64,000 nt of DNA, from the NCBI RefSeq assembly GCF_038051945.1, contig NZ_CP150302.1:1798001-1862000 (forward strand). Direction: 5' to 3'. Both the position numbers and the translations under genes were made by a program. Below are positions 57,376-64,000 of the stretch, in pieces (within the stretch, counting starts at the first letter, position 1; each line of letters begins with the position of its first letter). This stretch comes from Paenibacillus sp. FSL H3-0469 (lineage in GTDB: Bacteria > Bacillota > Bacilli > Paenibacillales > Paenibacillaceae). The notes below the pieces were generated by a model that was not told the DNA's origin, made no database searches, and worked only from the letters and a program-made list of their open reading frames with translations.

Positions 57376-57894
57376 TTAGTTCAGATAACGTTCATTAAGA
57401 ATCCGCAGATGATGCCGCTCATGTCCGATGATCAGACAGAGCTGCGCACGCACAGACATCGCTATCCCGCCAAAATTCCCTGTACGGGCATAGACGTCCT
57501 CCGCAAGACTATCTGCCAGCGCCAAGGTGGACTCCCGGACGATCCGGTAGTGCTCAATCATCTCCTGCAGCGTGAAGCGGTCGAACGCCCCGGCAGCCGC
57601 ATAATCATTCTCCTCATAACCAGGCAACGGCGCCTGTTCTCCCCTCGCAAAACACAGCAAGCGGTAAGACATAATGCGGTCATTATCCGTCAGATGTCCT
57701 AGCATTTCCTTGATACTCCACTTCCCGGGGGCATAGCGGTAGGCTCCTTGCTCCTCTGTCAGCCCGCCAAGCAAAGCCAGCACCTGCTGAGTCTGCTCTC
57801 TTAGAATGATGCTCAGCTCTCCTTCGGGCGGCACCAATGTAATATATCTGGACTGAAATTCGGTGTACTCTCCTTGCGCAGGACGCTGATTCAT
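57376..57894 (-). CDS. DinB superfamily protein
   Basis: This 172-aa helical-bundle protein starts at ATG 57894, eight bases after GAGGGG. The three metal-type histidines are in MLGHLTDND, and IIGHERHHLRIL near the C-terminus. The DinB/YfiT group includes metal-dependent thiol transferases (for example with bacillithiol) and proteins of unknown role; nothing here decides the substrate. Confidence 0.88.
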   Translation of the reverse strand: MNQRPAQGEYTEFQSRYITLVPPEGELSIILREQTQQVLALLGGLTEEQGAYRYAPGKWSIKEMLGHLTDNDRIMSYRLLCFARGEQAPLPGYEENDYAAAGAFDRFTLQEMIEHYRIVRESTLALADSLAEDVYARTGNFGGIAMSVRAQLCLIIGHERHHLRILNERYLN

Positions 57895-57955
57895 GGTAAA
57901 AACCCCTCTCCAAACCAAATTTTAAGAAATATTTGCCGGATTGTGTCAAAACCTG

Positions 57956-57984
57956 TTGTTGTATCTTAACCTATTATGTATAAT
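57956..57984 (+). promoter_or_regulatory. Sigma-A-type promoter of the Agr-like cassette
   Basis: TTGTTG is followed after exactly 17 bases by TATAAT, about 47 bp upstream of the first gene. The TTGTTGTATCTTAAC stretch at the -35 is a possible binding place for the cassette's own LytTR protein (inference). Confidence 0.65.
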
Positions 57985-58031
57985 ATCACCAGGATTACAG
58001 ATTTGTTAATCTATTTCCCGGGAGTGTAAGC

Positions 58032-58697
58032 ATGCTTGATTTTGTGCTTTATATGGTGTTTTCCATTTTAGAAACATCTGCAATGTTTTATTTGGCTTTC
58101 AAGGTTTTTAAAATTGATGTTTTTCTTGTGGAAATGATATTTGCTGCTACATTAATGGCATTTGTCTCGTTTGTTCTCCGTAATGATTATAAACTGATAT
58201 TAACCGATGTATTCTTCCAATATTTATTGACCTTCTGCTTTATCTGGCTTTTATTTAGAATTCATATTTTTTATGCTGTTTCTATGACAGGACTGACATA
58301 CCTTGCCTATATGTTCATACAATCCTCATGTTATCTCTTGATGAAATTAATAGGACTGTATCAAGTTGGGTTACCTTATACGTCAATAGCTGTATATCTC
58401 CTTCAATTTATTTCTGCAACCGGAGCTATAACTATTGGAACTTATATCGGCAAGAAGAAAAAAGGATTTGACTTCGTGCCTGACAAACAAAATGTCAAAG
58501 TTAAAATTGAACTACGTGAAATAAAAATTTTGATTCTAAGTGCACCCTCCTTAGTTTTTGTTATATTATTGGTGTTCCTAACAGAAAAATATTCGCAATA
58601 TTTCTTCCTTATGCCCATGATTTATGCTGTTTTGCTCTATTCTTACCTATATCTTTCATATAAGAAGGATCAAACACACAATGAATTTATTAGCTAA
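58032..58697 (+). CDS. Polytopic membrane protein of an Agr-like cassette (AgrC-sensor-like, no kinase domain)
   Basis: This 221-aa protein has about seven predicted helices (roughly 1-26, 31-49, 55-77, 80-110, 115-140, 168-188 and 190-212). A positively charged loop (KKKKGFDFVPDKQNVKVKIELREIK) lies between helices five and six. Its size and layout are like the sensor part of AgrC, but no histidine-kinase or ATPase region follows. GGGAG precedes the ATG by seven bases. It is first in membrane protein-agrB-agrD-lytTR, and agrB overlaps its end by 17 bases. Base composition is clearly more AT-rich than the surroundings. A peptide-receptor role is inferred from context. Confidence 0.75.
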   Translation: MLDFVLYMVFSILETSAMFYLAFKVFKIDVFLVEMIFAATLMAFVSFVLRNDYKLILTDVFFQYLLTFCFIWLLFRIHIFYAVSMTGLTYLAYMFIQSSCYLLMKLIGLYQVGLPYTSIAVYLLQFISATGAITIGTYIGKKKKGFDFVPDKQNVKVKIELREIKILILSAPSLVFVILLVFLTEKYSQYFFLMPMIYAVLLYSYLYLSYKKDQTHNEFIS

Positions 58698-59205
58698 TAG
58701 AATTGCTATCACAATTAAAAATGCTAACCCCGAGGAAACTCATTCTGTCGAAGTCATGCAATACTCCCTCGGCATTATATTAAATACATTACTAATCATA
58801 GTAAGTACAGCAGTTATAGGCCTTATTGCCGGCCGTTTAACAGAATGTTTAACCTTTCTGTTAAGCTTCTGTATCCTTCGCCTCGCCTCTGGCGGATTTC
58901 ATTTAAAAACAGCTATGGCTTGTAATATTGTCACTACTTTGTTAAGTACCCTACTACCCACTTTAATCACATTTTCAGAATTCGGCCTTTGGATGGCTAA
59001 CTCAGCCAGTTTGCTTGTCATGATTTTATTCGCTCCAAACCCTGATAAAAACTCAAGAATTTCCGCTTCAATTTATCCTATTTTGAAGTTGGTTTCTATA
59101 GTAATGGTCTCATCTAATTTCTTTATTCAATCAACTGTGCTAGGATTGGCGTTTTTGGTCCAGTCATTAACAGTAATTCCCTGGTCAAGGAGGCAAACAC
59201 ATTGA
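58681..59205 (+). CDS. agrB: AgrB-family autoinducer-peptide processing membrane protease
   Basis: This 174-aa membrane protein has the AgrB catalytic pair in RLASGGFHLKTAMAC: His74 and Cys81. Hydrophobic helices flank it. AgrB cleaves the C-terminus of AgrD and forms the (thio)lactone ring. ATG 58681 follows AAGGA by 11 bases, and the last four bases overlap the AgrD start (TTGA). Codon use is AT-rich like the rest of the cassette. Confidence 0.9.
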   Translation: MNLLANRIAITIKNANPEETHSVEVMQYSLGIILNTLLIIVSTAVIGLIAGRLTECLTFLLSFCILRLASGGFHLKTAMACNIVTTLLSTLLPTLITFSEFGLWMANSASLLVMILFAPNPDKNSRISASIYPILKLVSIVMVSSNFFIQSTVLGLAFLVQSLTVIPWSRRQTH

Positions 59206-59321
59206 GAAAATTTATCGCAAAGCAGCTTTCATCCGCTCTTGCCGGATCAGCGCGTTTCTTTGTTTCAATCATGAAGCCAGCGATTCACAGCCCGGAAGCG
59301 CCAAAAGAATTACGCAAGTAA
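59202..59321 (+). CDS. agrD: AgrD-like cyclic autoinducer prepeptide without cysteine
   Basis: This 39-aa peptide starts at TTG 59202, with AAGGAGG eight bases upstream. It has an amphipathic basic N-terminus (RKFIAKQLSSALAG) and a C-terminal HSPEAPKELRK, which lines up with the charged PxxPxEL tail removed from AgrD. No cysteine is present. Where AgrD normally has Cys followed by four residues, this one has Met-Lys-Pro-Ala-Ile; the nearest nucleophile is Ser22, giving a possible seven-residue lactone ring (SIMKPAI). It is too small for routine gene callers. Confidence 0.8.
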   Translation: MRKFIAKQLSSALAGSARFFVSIMKPAIHSPEAPKELRK

Positions 59322-59342
59322 TTACACAAGGATGGGGAGTAC

Positions 59343-59678
59343 ATGCGTGTCTTACTAAACGACGGCTCTTCCCGCAGTATCCGGGAGGAGGAGATATTGT
59401 ATTTCTCTAACCACAAGAATACGATATTCGTCCATACGAAAGAAGGCGAATTTGTTCTCCCTACCACTCTTTCCGATTTGTATGCAGCTTACGGAGGCAT
59501 GGGCTTTGAACGTCTTGACCGCAGCAATGTAGTCAACATTGGCAATATTGACGGTTATGATCCGGAACGGAAGATTGTTCTGTTCAATCAAGGGGAACAA
59601 TTTGCTACTGTATCGGAATCCAATGAAACACGTATCCGCAGATTTCTAGCTTCAAGGAAAAACGAATCACCGTTATAG
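59343..59678 (+). CDS. Stand-alone LytTR-type DNA-binding protein
   Basis: This 111-aa protein is a LytTR domain over almost its whole length (REEEILYFSNHKNTIFVHTKEGEF, then FERLDRSNVVNIGNIDGYD, then the final beta hairpin). AgrA-type regulators carry this domain behind a receiver domain; here the receiver is absent. It lies 21 bp after agrD and ends at a strong terminator, so it belongs to the cassette. How the peptide signal reaches it is unclear without a kinase. Confidence 0.9.
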   Translation: MRVLLNDGSSRSIREEEILYFSNHKNTIFVHTKEGEFVLPTTLSDLYAAYGGMGFERLDRSNVVNIGNIDGYDPERKIVLFNQGEQFATVSESNETRIRRFLASRKNESPL

Positions 59679-59686
59679 AAAGTAAA

Positions 59687-59726
59687 AAAGCAGCGATCCT
59701 CCAATAAGAGGGTCGCTGCTTTTTTT
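59687..59726 (+). terminator. Terminator of the Agr-like cassette
   Basis: AAAGCAGCGA-CCTC pairs with GAGG-TCGCTGCTTT. It is followed by an uninterrupted T-run. Confidence 0.92.
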
Positions 59727-59914
59727 ACAGTCATATATGGCTAATTAAAACAAATTCAATCATTATCACATATTATCCAACTTATGTAAAGAAAAATTCA
59801 GAGGGCGAATCCCAGCAGACGGATTATATTCCAGATGGTACCATTTAGCTAGAAGCATATTATGAATATTGTGATTATCTTTCTCACCACTCTCAACCAT
59901 GATGGAGGAATACA

Positions 59915-60088
59915 ATGGAAACTTACTTTCATCCTTCTCCGCGCCCCTCATCACTTGAGCTATTGTCTGACGAACAATTAAAGAGCATCTACGAATTGGC
60001 GCTGGAAGCCAAGGCTTCACCGGATTTTATTCAGATTATCAGGAACGTTCTCACTACGCGGAATATCTCAAAAACCCAACATCATTAG
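59915..60088 (+). CDS. sda: Sporulation histidine kinase inhibitor Sda
   Basis: This 57-aa protein contains LLSDEQLKSIYELALEAKA followed by SPDFIQIIRNVLTTRN, which lines up with the helical hairpin of Sda (LSDELLxxSY...DFIxLIxxEI) in B. subtilis. Sda binds sporulation sensor kinases and blocks the phosphorelay when replication is perturbed. GGAGG lies six bases before the ATG. It is placed between the Agr cassette and spo0A (3.3 kb away). The N-terminal 15 residues are extra compared with the 46-aa Sda. Confidence 0.85.
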   Translation: METYFHPSPRPSSLELLSDEQLKSIYELALEAKASPDFIQIIRNVLTTRNISKTQHH

Positions 60089-60129
60089 AATGCGAAGCTC
60101 TCCATCCATAAGTTACACCTGCACAGACG

Positions 60130-60171
60130 ACCAAAAACCATCCTCCATGTTAAACGGGGATGGTTTTTGGT
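60130..60171. terminator. Bidirectional terminator
   Basis: ACCAAAAACCATCC pairs with GGATGGTTTTTGGT. It lies between the convergent sda and 60189 genes. Confidence 0.8.
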
Positions 60172-60188
60172 GTGTAGCAACCTTTTGT

Positions 60189-60497
60189 CTACTCGATGAT
60201 TTCGGTCTTGAACACGTTCTCCAGCTTACCGCCGAGGCGCTTTTTCAGGGGAACCTTGATGTCGCGTCCCAGCTCTTTGAAGAAGGTCTCTGCATCACAT
60301 TTGACGTTCTGAGCCATGGCAATGACGGTTCCATCGGCAACGATATTCTGATTCACTTCAAGCGGTACATCTACTTCGATATCGTATTTTTTGGTCAGTG
60401 TCTTGATGTATCGTGCAAAAATCTCCAACAGCTCTTCGTTGTTGAAATTCTCGATCGCAGCTTTTCCTTTACTGGTAAACTTCATATTGATTCTCAT
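60189..60497 (-). CDS. Uncharacterised 102-aa protein
   Basis: The protein starts MRINMKFTSKGKAAIENFN with AAAGGGG nine bases upstream. It is soluble, mixed alpha/beta, with many Lys/Glu (VPLKKRLGGKLENVFKTEIIE at the end). No family is recognised. It follows the XRE regulator gene by 119 bp in the same direction and ends at a shared terminator. Confidence 0.65.
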   Translation of the reverse strand: MRINMKFTSKGKAAIENFNNEELLEIFARYIKTLTKKYDIEVDVPLEVNQNIVADGTVIAMAQNVKCDAETFFKELGRDIKVPLKKRLGGKLENVFKTEIIE

Positions 60498-60616
60498 GTT
60501 TCTTATCCCCTTTTCTGTCTAACCATTTGTAGTTTGTTTATGGATCAAGATGAATAGATGGCTGCAAGAAAGGGCAACATTATTCATTTTTGAAGCAAGC
60601 TAAGCCGGGCCCTTCA

Positions 60617-61276
60617 TTACTTATATATGCCCTTGATCTGCTGCACTTTGAACTGGGTGAATTCCTTCAAGGCCTGAATAACCTGGTCCTGTTCGTCTTC
60701 CTTCAGCTCATAGATACCTTCACGCAACCATTCACCAAATAAGTACGCCTGGCGTCCCTGACGCGGCTGCCTGCGGAGACTGTCCAGACTTCCCTCGAAT
60801 TTATCGTTCAGCACGTCGGTCAGGTTGTATTTCTCAATCTTCTCAATAACCATTCCTGCCCCATATTCCGTTTCATAAACGATGACCTCGTCAGAATCGA
60901 AGGAAACATATGACGTTTCTTTGTCTTCCTTCGCCCGGAATTCCTTCAGCTTGTTAAATGCCGTCTCGTAGATATAGTCCTGAGACTGATTATGCTGCGG
61001 CAGCTTGTATCCCTGCTTGAGTGTCTTGATATACTCGATATCAGGCATATAGTCGGCCAAATGATACATCCGGTTCTTGAGATCTCCTCCGAGGGCCTCA
61101 ATGATCTTGTCGAGGTTATCCTTCAGCGGGATACTCTCTCCCCGTTCAATCTTGCTGAGCTGTGAATAGCTGATGCCGCTCTTCTCTTCCAGCCCCCTGA
61201 GGGTTAATCCGCGGGCCTTTCTGAAGTGCCGGATGAAATTCCCCAGCTCATCGGGGTAATTATCGAAATCGTTCAT
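60617..61276 (-). CDS. XRE-family transcriptional regulator
   Basis: This 219-aa protein has an N-terminal helix-turn-helix (ELGNFIRHFRKARGLTLRGLEEKSGISYSQLSKIERGES, about residues 11-50) and a charged C-terminal domain of unknown type. ATG 61276 is six bases after AGAGGTG; an in-frame GTG at 61285 overlaps that site. It probably regulates itself and the neighbouring small gene; no operator is clear. Palindrome-like CAATTG stretches occur at about 61310-61340. Confidence 0.88.
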   Translation of the reverse strand: MNDFDNYPDELGNFIRHFRKARGLTLRGLEEKSGISYSQLSKIERGESIPLKDNLDKIIEALGGDLKNRMYHLADYMPDIEYIKTLKQGYKLPQHNQSQDYIYETAFNKLKEFRAKEDKETSYVSFDSDEVIVYETEYGAGMVIEKIEKYNLTDVLNDKFEGSLDSLRRQPRQGRQAYLFGEWLREGIYELKEDEQDQVIQALKEFTQFKVQQIKGIYK

Positions 61277-61515
61277 TTGAGCCACCTCTACCTATATCAT
61301 AACACAAGACAACAATTTGTGTTTCATAATAACAATTGTTTGTGTAAAATCTTTGTTCCTGAACCGTAAAAACCAACACATCCATTTAATATATATGGAG
61401 TTAATCCCCATAAATGCAAGCTCACGTGATCCGATTTCCTTATTCTCTCAAAAACACCCCGATTTTATCCGATATACTCTAATGTAAACTTAATACCACA
61501 ACTGGAGGAATGTTC

Positions 61516-61887
61516 ATGTCTTACACAATGGAAGTCAATGTTGCAAAAAACCAGGTGATCGTTAGGGCCTACGGGTTGACTGAGAGTGACGTACCCGCAT
61601 ACATAGCAGATTTCGAAAATGCACTGAAGCAGCTGAAGCCGGGCTTCACCGGATTCACCGATGTGACGGGTTCCCCAACCGTGCTCTCCCCTGAAGTAGC
61701 CGCAATGCTCGCTCCCACCGGTGACCGCGCGATAGAAGCAGGGGTAGGAGGCTGGGTATACGTTGCAGATTCCCCGGTCTGGAAAATGCAAATGAAACGG
61801 CTGTTCGGCAAATTCGCCGTACATTACCCTACATATCAAGAAGCCGATGCTTACCTGAGCAGCCTGGGCAACCAGTCCGTTAATTAA
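61516..61887 (+). CDS. Uncharacterised 123-aa protein, possibly SpoIIAA/STAS-like
   Basis: The protein starts MSYTMEVNVAKNQVIVRAYG; GGAGG lies seven bases before ATG 61516. The order strand, helix, FTDVTGSPTVLSPEVAAMLAP, GWVYVADSPVWKMQMKRLFG and a final helix is reminiscent of the SpoIIAA-like lineage, but key residues cannot be matched with confidence. TATACT upstream may be a -10. It is followed by a small frameshifted gene. Confidence 0.65.
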   Translation: MSYTMEVNVAKNQVIVRAYGLTESDVPAYIADFENALKQLKPGFTGFTDVTGSPTVLSPEVAAMLAPTGDRAIEAGVGGWVYVADSPVWKMQMKRLFGKFAVHYPTYQEADAYLSSLGNQSVN

Positions 61888-61906
61888 GTAGGAGGAGGAA
61901 GTTCTC

Positions 61907-62196
61907 TTGTTACCCATCTCTTCAACTTCTTCTCCGGGTGTTATCCCCGTGACGGATTCGAATTCGATGCATGCGATTATCTCAAGCAGTATCACATATG
62001 ACCGTAACAGGATCGACAGCAAGATTTCGGAGTTAGCTTCAGAATTGCGGGAAGACAGCAGTGCGCTGCACAGCACAATAATGTTCCAAGCTCACTCTCC
62101 CGGATTAAAGAGGACAGCGATGAGATCAATTCCTCCAACCCGGAAACCAGCACCGACCCTGCTCCAGATTCAACTTCGCTGGATATTCTGGTGTGA
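61907..62196 (+). pseudogene. Small gene with an apparent frameshift
   Basis: TTG 61907 follows AGGAGGAGG by eight bases and reads MLPISSTSSPGVIPVTDSNS..., then SELASELREDSSALHS. In the minus-one frame the text continues SSLSRIKEDSDEINSS...PDSTSLDILV and stops at 62196, eight bases before a strong terminator. The two halves have matching Ser/Glu-rich composition, while the original frame turns into unlikely Arg/Cys/Trp-rich sequence. This suggests one gene of about 96 aa broken by an indel near 62075-62095, or a sequence error. No family is recognised. Confidence 0.45.
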
Positions 62197-62204
62197 CTGC
62201 ACAT

Positions 62205-62237
62205 GTAAAAACCGTTCCTTACCGGAACGGTTTTTAC
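62205..62237 (+). terminator. Terminator after the frameshifted small gene
   Basis: GTAAAAACCGTTCC pairs perfectly with GGAACGGTTTTTAC around a five-base loop. Confidence 0.85.
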
Positions 62238-62250
62238 TTTGTTAACGGAT

Positions 62251-62529
62251 TCACCACATATAATGACCCAGGTATTTTTTATTATTCCTTAATACCCCGG
62301 CCAAGGACGCCGCACACAATATAATATAGAGTCCCAGGAAAAGCGGCATGGACAGGACCGCCTTACGCTCAATAATTCCCATTCCAATAAAAGTCATCCC
62401 TAATATGAGATAGGGCAGGACCATCCCTCTTTGAAAAGAGGCCCGCTCCTCCTTACTCAAACCATCCCTAACGGATTGCCGAAGGAACACATCAAGTCCA
62501 AAAAAGTGACAAGCCGCTTGTGTGAGCAT
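62251..62529 (-). CDS. Small membrane protein, uncharacterised
   Basis: From ATG 62529 this is a 92-aa protein with two helices (about 36-52 and 60-80) and the loop DVFLRQSVRDGLSKEERASFQRG. The frame continues upstream to a perfect AGGAGG that is followed after eight bases by ATC (62559), giving xIAQILLGIWMLTQAACHFFGL, an extra hydrophobic helix. The true start may therefore be ATC 62559 (102 aa). No family is recognised. Confidence 0.6.
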   Translation of the reverse strand: MLTQAACHFFGLDVFLRQSVRDGLSKEERASFQRGMVLPYLILGMTFIGMGIIERKAVLSMPLFLGLYIILCAASLAGVLRNNKKYLGHYMW

Positions 62530-62601
62530 CCAGATCCCTAAAAGAATCTGCGCTATGATTTATACCACCTCCTTTGCTTATCCCTTCATTATAAACTAAA
62601 A

Positions 62602-62627
62602 AAGCCACTCGAATGAAGGAGTGGCTT
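62602..62627 (-). terminator. Orphan terminator-like hairpin
   Basis: AAGCCACTC pairs with GAGTGGCTT. On the minus strand it is followed by TTTTTAGTTTAT. No intact minus-strand gene ends here. Confidence 0.6.
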
Positions 62628-62631
62628 GATT

Positions 62632-62990
62632 TGTTATTTATTCCGTTGACGAGCTTCACTAGCTTTGATATATAATATATTCCAGCAGTTTACAATATTC
62701 ATCCTCATGATACCTTTGATTTTCGTTGTTCAATCCAATCCTTACTATATAGCTATTATCTCATTTGTTGTTCTCTATTCGCTTTTAACAGGCGTTTACA
62801 GATCACATGCAAGCCATGACGCAGACGTGGCCGTTACTCAATGGCGACTGTCTCAGGATCATCCTAGACAAATAGAACGTTACATCATAACCGACCACTG
62901 TATGGAGCCACATTGTTGCACTTCTTGCAGGATTCCCCTGAAATCTTACTGGCTGTGGAGTTAGGCCTCTACATCATCGCAGCAGCGCCG
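62632..62990. other. AT-rich spacer without a convincing gene
   Basis: A plus-strand frame opens at TTG 62665 and encodes a hydrophobic stretch (FILMIPLIFVVQ, IAIISFVVLYSLLTGVY). It has no ribosome site and runs into unlikely Cys/His-rich sequence. It may be a remnant of a membrane-protein gene. Nothing else is visible. Confidence 0.4.
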
Positions 62991-63220
62991 AATGTAATCG
63001 GTTTTTCGATTACATTTGGGCCACATGCCTCTGCCGCGCTCAATGTAATCGGTTTTTCGATTACATTTGAGCCACATGCCTCTGCCGCTCTCAATGTAAT
63101 CGGTTTTTCGATTACATTTGGGCCACATGCCTCTGCCGCACTCAATGCAATCGGTTTTTCGATTACATTTGGGCCACATGCCCACGCAGCGCCGAATATC
63201 GTTGGCTTTTCGTGTATATC
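62991..63220. repeat. 51-bp tandem hairpin array, family A (array 5)
   Basis: Units start at 62991, 63042, 63093 and 63144, with a degraded fifth at 63195; all are exactly 51 bp apart. The core AATGTAATCG-GTTTTT-CGATTACATT is identical to that of array 1, 47 kb away, but the spacer (GGGCCACATGCCTCTGCCGC) is closer to array 3. It lies between the AT-rich spacer and the spo0A terminator. Confidence 0.95.
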
Positions 63221-63241
63221 GGACCTGGCTTCAGTGAAACA

Positions 63242-63292
63242 AAATACCACTGGCTATTGGGGAATACGATTTCCCATTAGCCAGTGGTATTT
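63242..63292 (-). terminator. Terminator of spo0A
   Basis: AAATACCACTGGCTA pairs perfectly with TAGCCAGTGGTATTT (15 bp). On the minus strand it is followed by TGTTTC. It lies about 30 bp after the spo0A stop. Confidence 0.88.
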
Positions 63293-63322
63293 ATTGTTAA
63301 GCTATTCCTGCCCCTAACCCTT

Positions 63323-64000
63323 TCAAGACACCTTATGCTCAATGCGCAGCTTGTCGGCGACCATGGCAATAAATTCCGAGTTAGTTGGCTTGGATTTGGA
63401 GATATTAATCGTATAGCCGAACAGGTGGGAGATGCTGTCGATATTGCCACGGGTCCAGGCGACTTCAATCGCGTGACGGATGGCGCGTTCTACGCGGGAA
63501 GGCGTGGTCTTGAACTTCTCGGCAATAGCCGGATACAGCGTCTTGGTGATGGCACCAAGTATCTCAATGTTGTTATAGACCATGGTGATGGCTTCACGCA
63601 GGTATTGGTAGCCTTTGATATGCGCAGGGACGCCGATTTCATGAATGATTGAGGTAATATTCGCGTCCAGGTTCTTGCCCTTGGACAGCGGAACCACATT
63701 ACTGGAAGATCTGGAAGAAGAATAGCCGGACATGCTTCCGGAAGTGCTCATGCTGCCCTGCGTGCCGACCAGCTGACGCACACGGTTCGCCAGAACCTCC
63801 ATGTCAAACGGTTTCAGAATATAATAAGAGGCTCCAAGCTGAACGGCTCTCTGTGTAATGTTCTCCTGGCCAAAAGCGGTCAGCATAATGATCTTGGGCT
63901 GCGGGTTCAGATCCATATCACGCAGGCGTTCAAGAACGCCGAGGCCGTCCAGATGCGGCATAATAATATCAAGGATAAGGACATCGGGGATCTTGCGTGC
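63323..64000 (-). CDS. spo0A: Sporulation master regulator Spo0A (5' end beyond window)
   Basis: The 225 C-terminal residues are present. The phospho-acceptor Asp is in [12 protein letters not shown] at the very edge, LTAFGQ and [10 protein letters not shown] complete the receiver domain, a Ser/Gly-rich linker (about 20 residues) follows, and the C-terminal DNA-binding domain contains the family's [38 protein letters not shown] and IFGY-like SHLFGYTI segments. Spo0A~P controls entry into sporulation. The first ~40 residues and the start lie outside the window. Confidence 0.97.
   Translation of the reverse strand, partial: ARKIPDVLILDIIMPHLDGLGVLERLRDMDLNPQPKIIMLTAFGQENITQRAVQLGASYYILKPFDMEVLANRVRQLVGTQGSMSTSGSMSGYSSSRSSSNVVPLSKGKNLDANITSIIHEIGVPAHIKGYQYLREAITMVYNNIEILGAITKTLYPAIAEKFKTTPSRVERAIRHAIEVAWTRGNIDSISHLFGYTINISKSKPTNSEFIAMVADKLRIEHKVS

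Noticed and set aside
59766..60020. 84-aa minus-strand frame over sda
   Set aside because: It lacks a ribosome site and overlaps the well-supported sda gene on the other strand.
62665..62964. Plus-strand 99-aa hydrophobic frame
   Set aside because: No ribosome site, TTG start, and an implausible Cys/His-rich end running into array 5; listed only as a possible remnant.

Overview
The window looks like a chromosomal segment of a Paenibacillus-type endospore former. The grounds are the spoIIA operon (spoIIAA-spoIIAB-sigF), dacF, spoIIM, spo0A and a GerA-type germination gene; a spoIIM-fur-yqzK-xerD-drm-pnp-pdp order shared with Bacillus; mid-range GC; strong AGGAGG ribosome sites; frequent GTG/TTG starts; and many short intergenic hairpin repeats. 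Most genes are on the minus strand, so operons read right to left. No rRNA, tRNA, transposase or CRISPR was seen.

Layout. 1-10 kb: start of a ger gene, a Fur-box-controlled siderophore permease pair with a ferredoxin-NADP reductase, oleate hydratase with a TetR regulator, a PPP-type phosphatase, an ECF sigma factor fused to DUF1835, and KptA. 10.9-13.9 kb: spoIIA operon and dacF. 14-33.3 kb: an accessory block lying between dacF and pdp, which are neighbours in Bacillus subtilis. It holds a membrane acyltransferase, a dipeptide-type ABC transporter with an M20 hydrolase, a PucR regulator, a DUF1177-AroM-aminopeptidase-racemase operon, a serine hydrolase and a large collagen-like protein. 34-43.7 kb: nucleoside salvage (pdp, two pnp, drm), xerD, yqzK, fur, spoIIM, EndoQ and an ADP-ribose pyrophosphatase. 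43.7-52.4 kb: small regulators (MciZ-like, Prli42), a PepT-like peptidase, lipB and the branched-chain 2-oxoacid dehydrogenase genes. 52.4-58 kb: a heterodimeric ABC exporter, thymidine kinase and small genes. 58-59.7 kb: an AT-rich Agr-like peptide signalling cassette without a kinase. 59.9-64 kb: Sda, an XRE regulator, small uncharacterised genes and spo0A, which is cut by the window end.

Two things stand out. First, five intergenic arrays (15.4, 25.2, 33.6, 40.0-40.4 and 63.0 kb) consist of palindromic cores recurring almost exactly every 51 bp, although the cores belong to unrelated sequence families; in one family the stems covary around a fixed GTTTTT loop. Second, the Agr-like cassette encodes AgrB, a cysteine-free AgrD candidate, an AgrC-sensor-like membrane protein without a kinase domain, and a stand-alone LytTR protein. 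The PucR/DUF1177/AroM/transporter block is a third candidate system, probably for uptake and breakdown of an unidentified peptide-like or amino-acid-derived compound.
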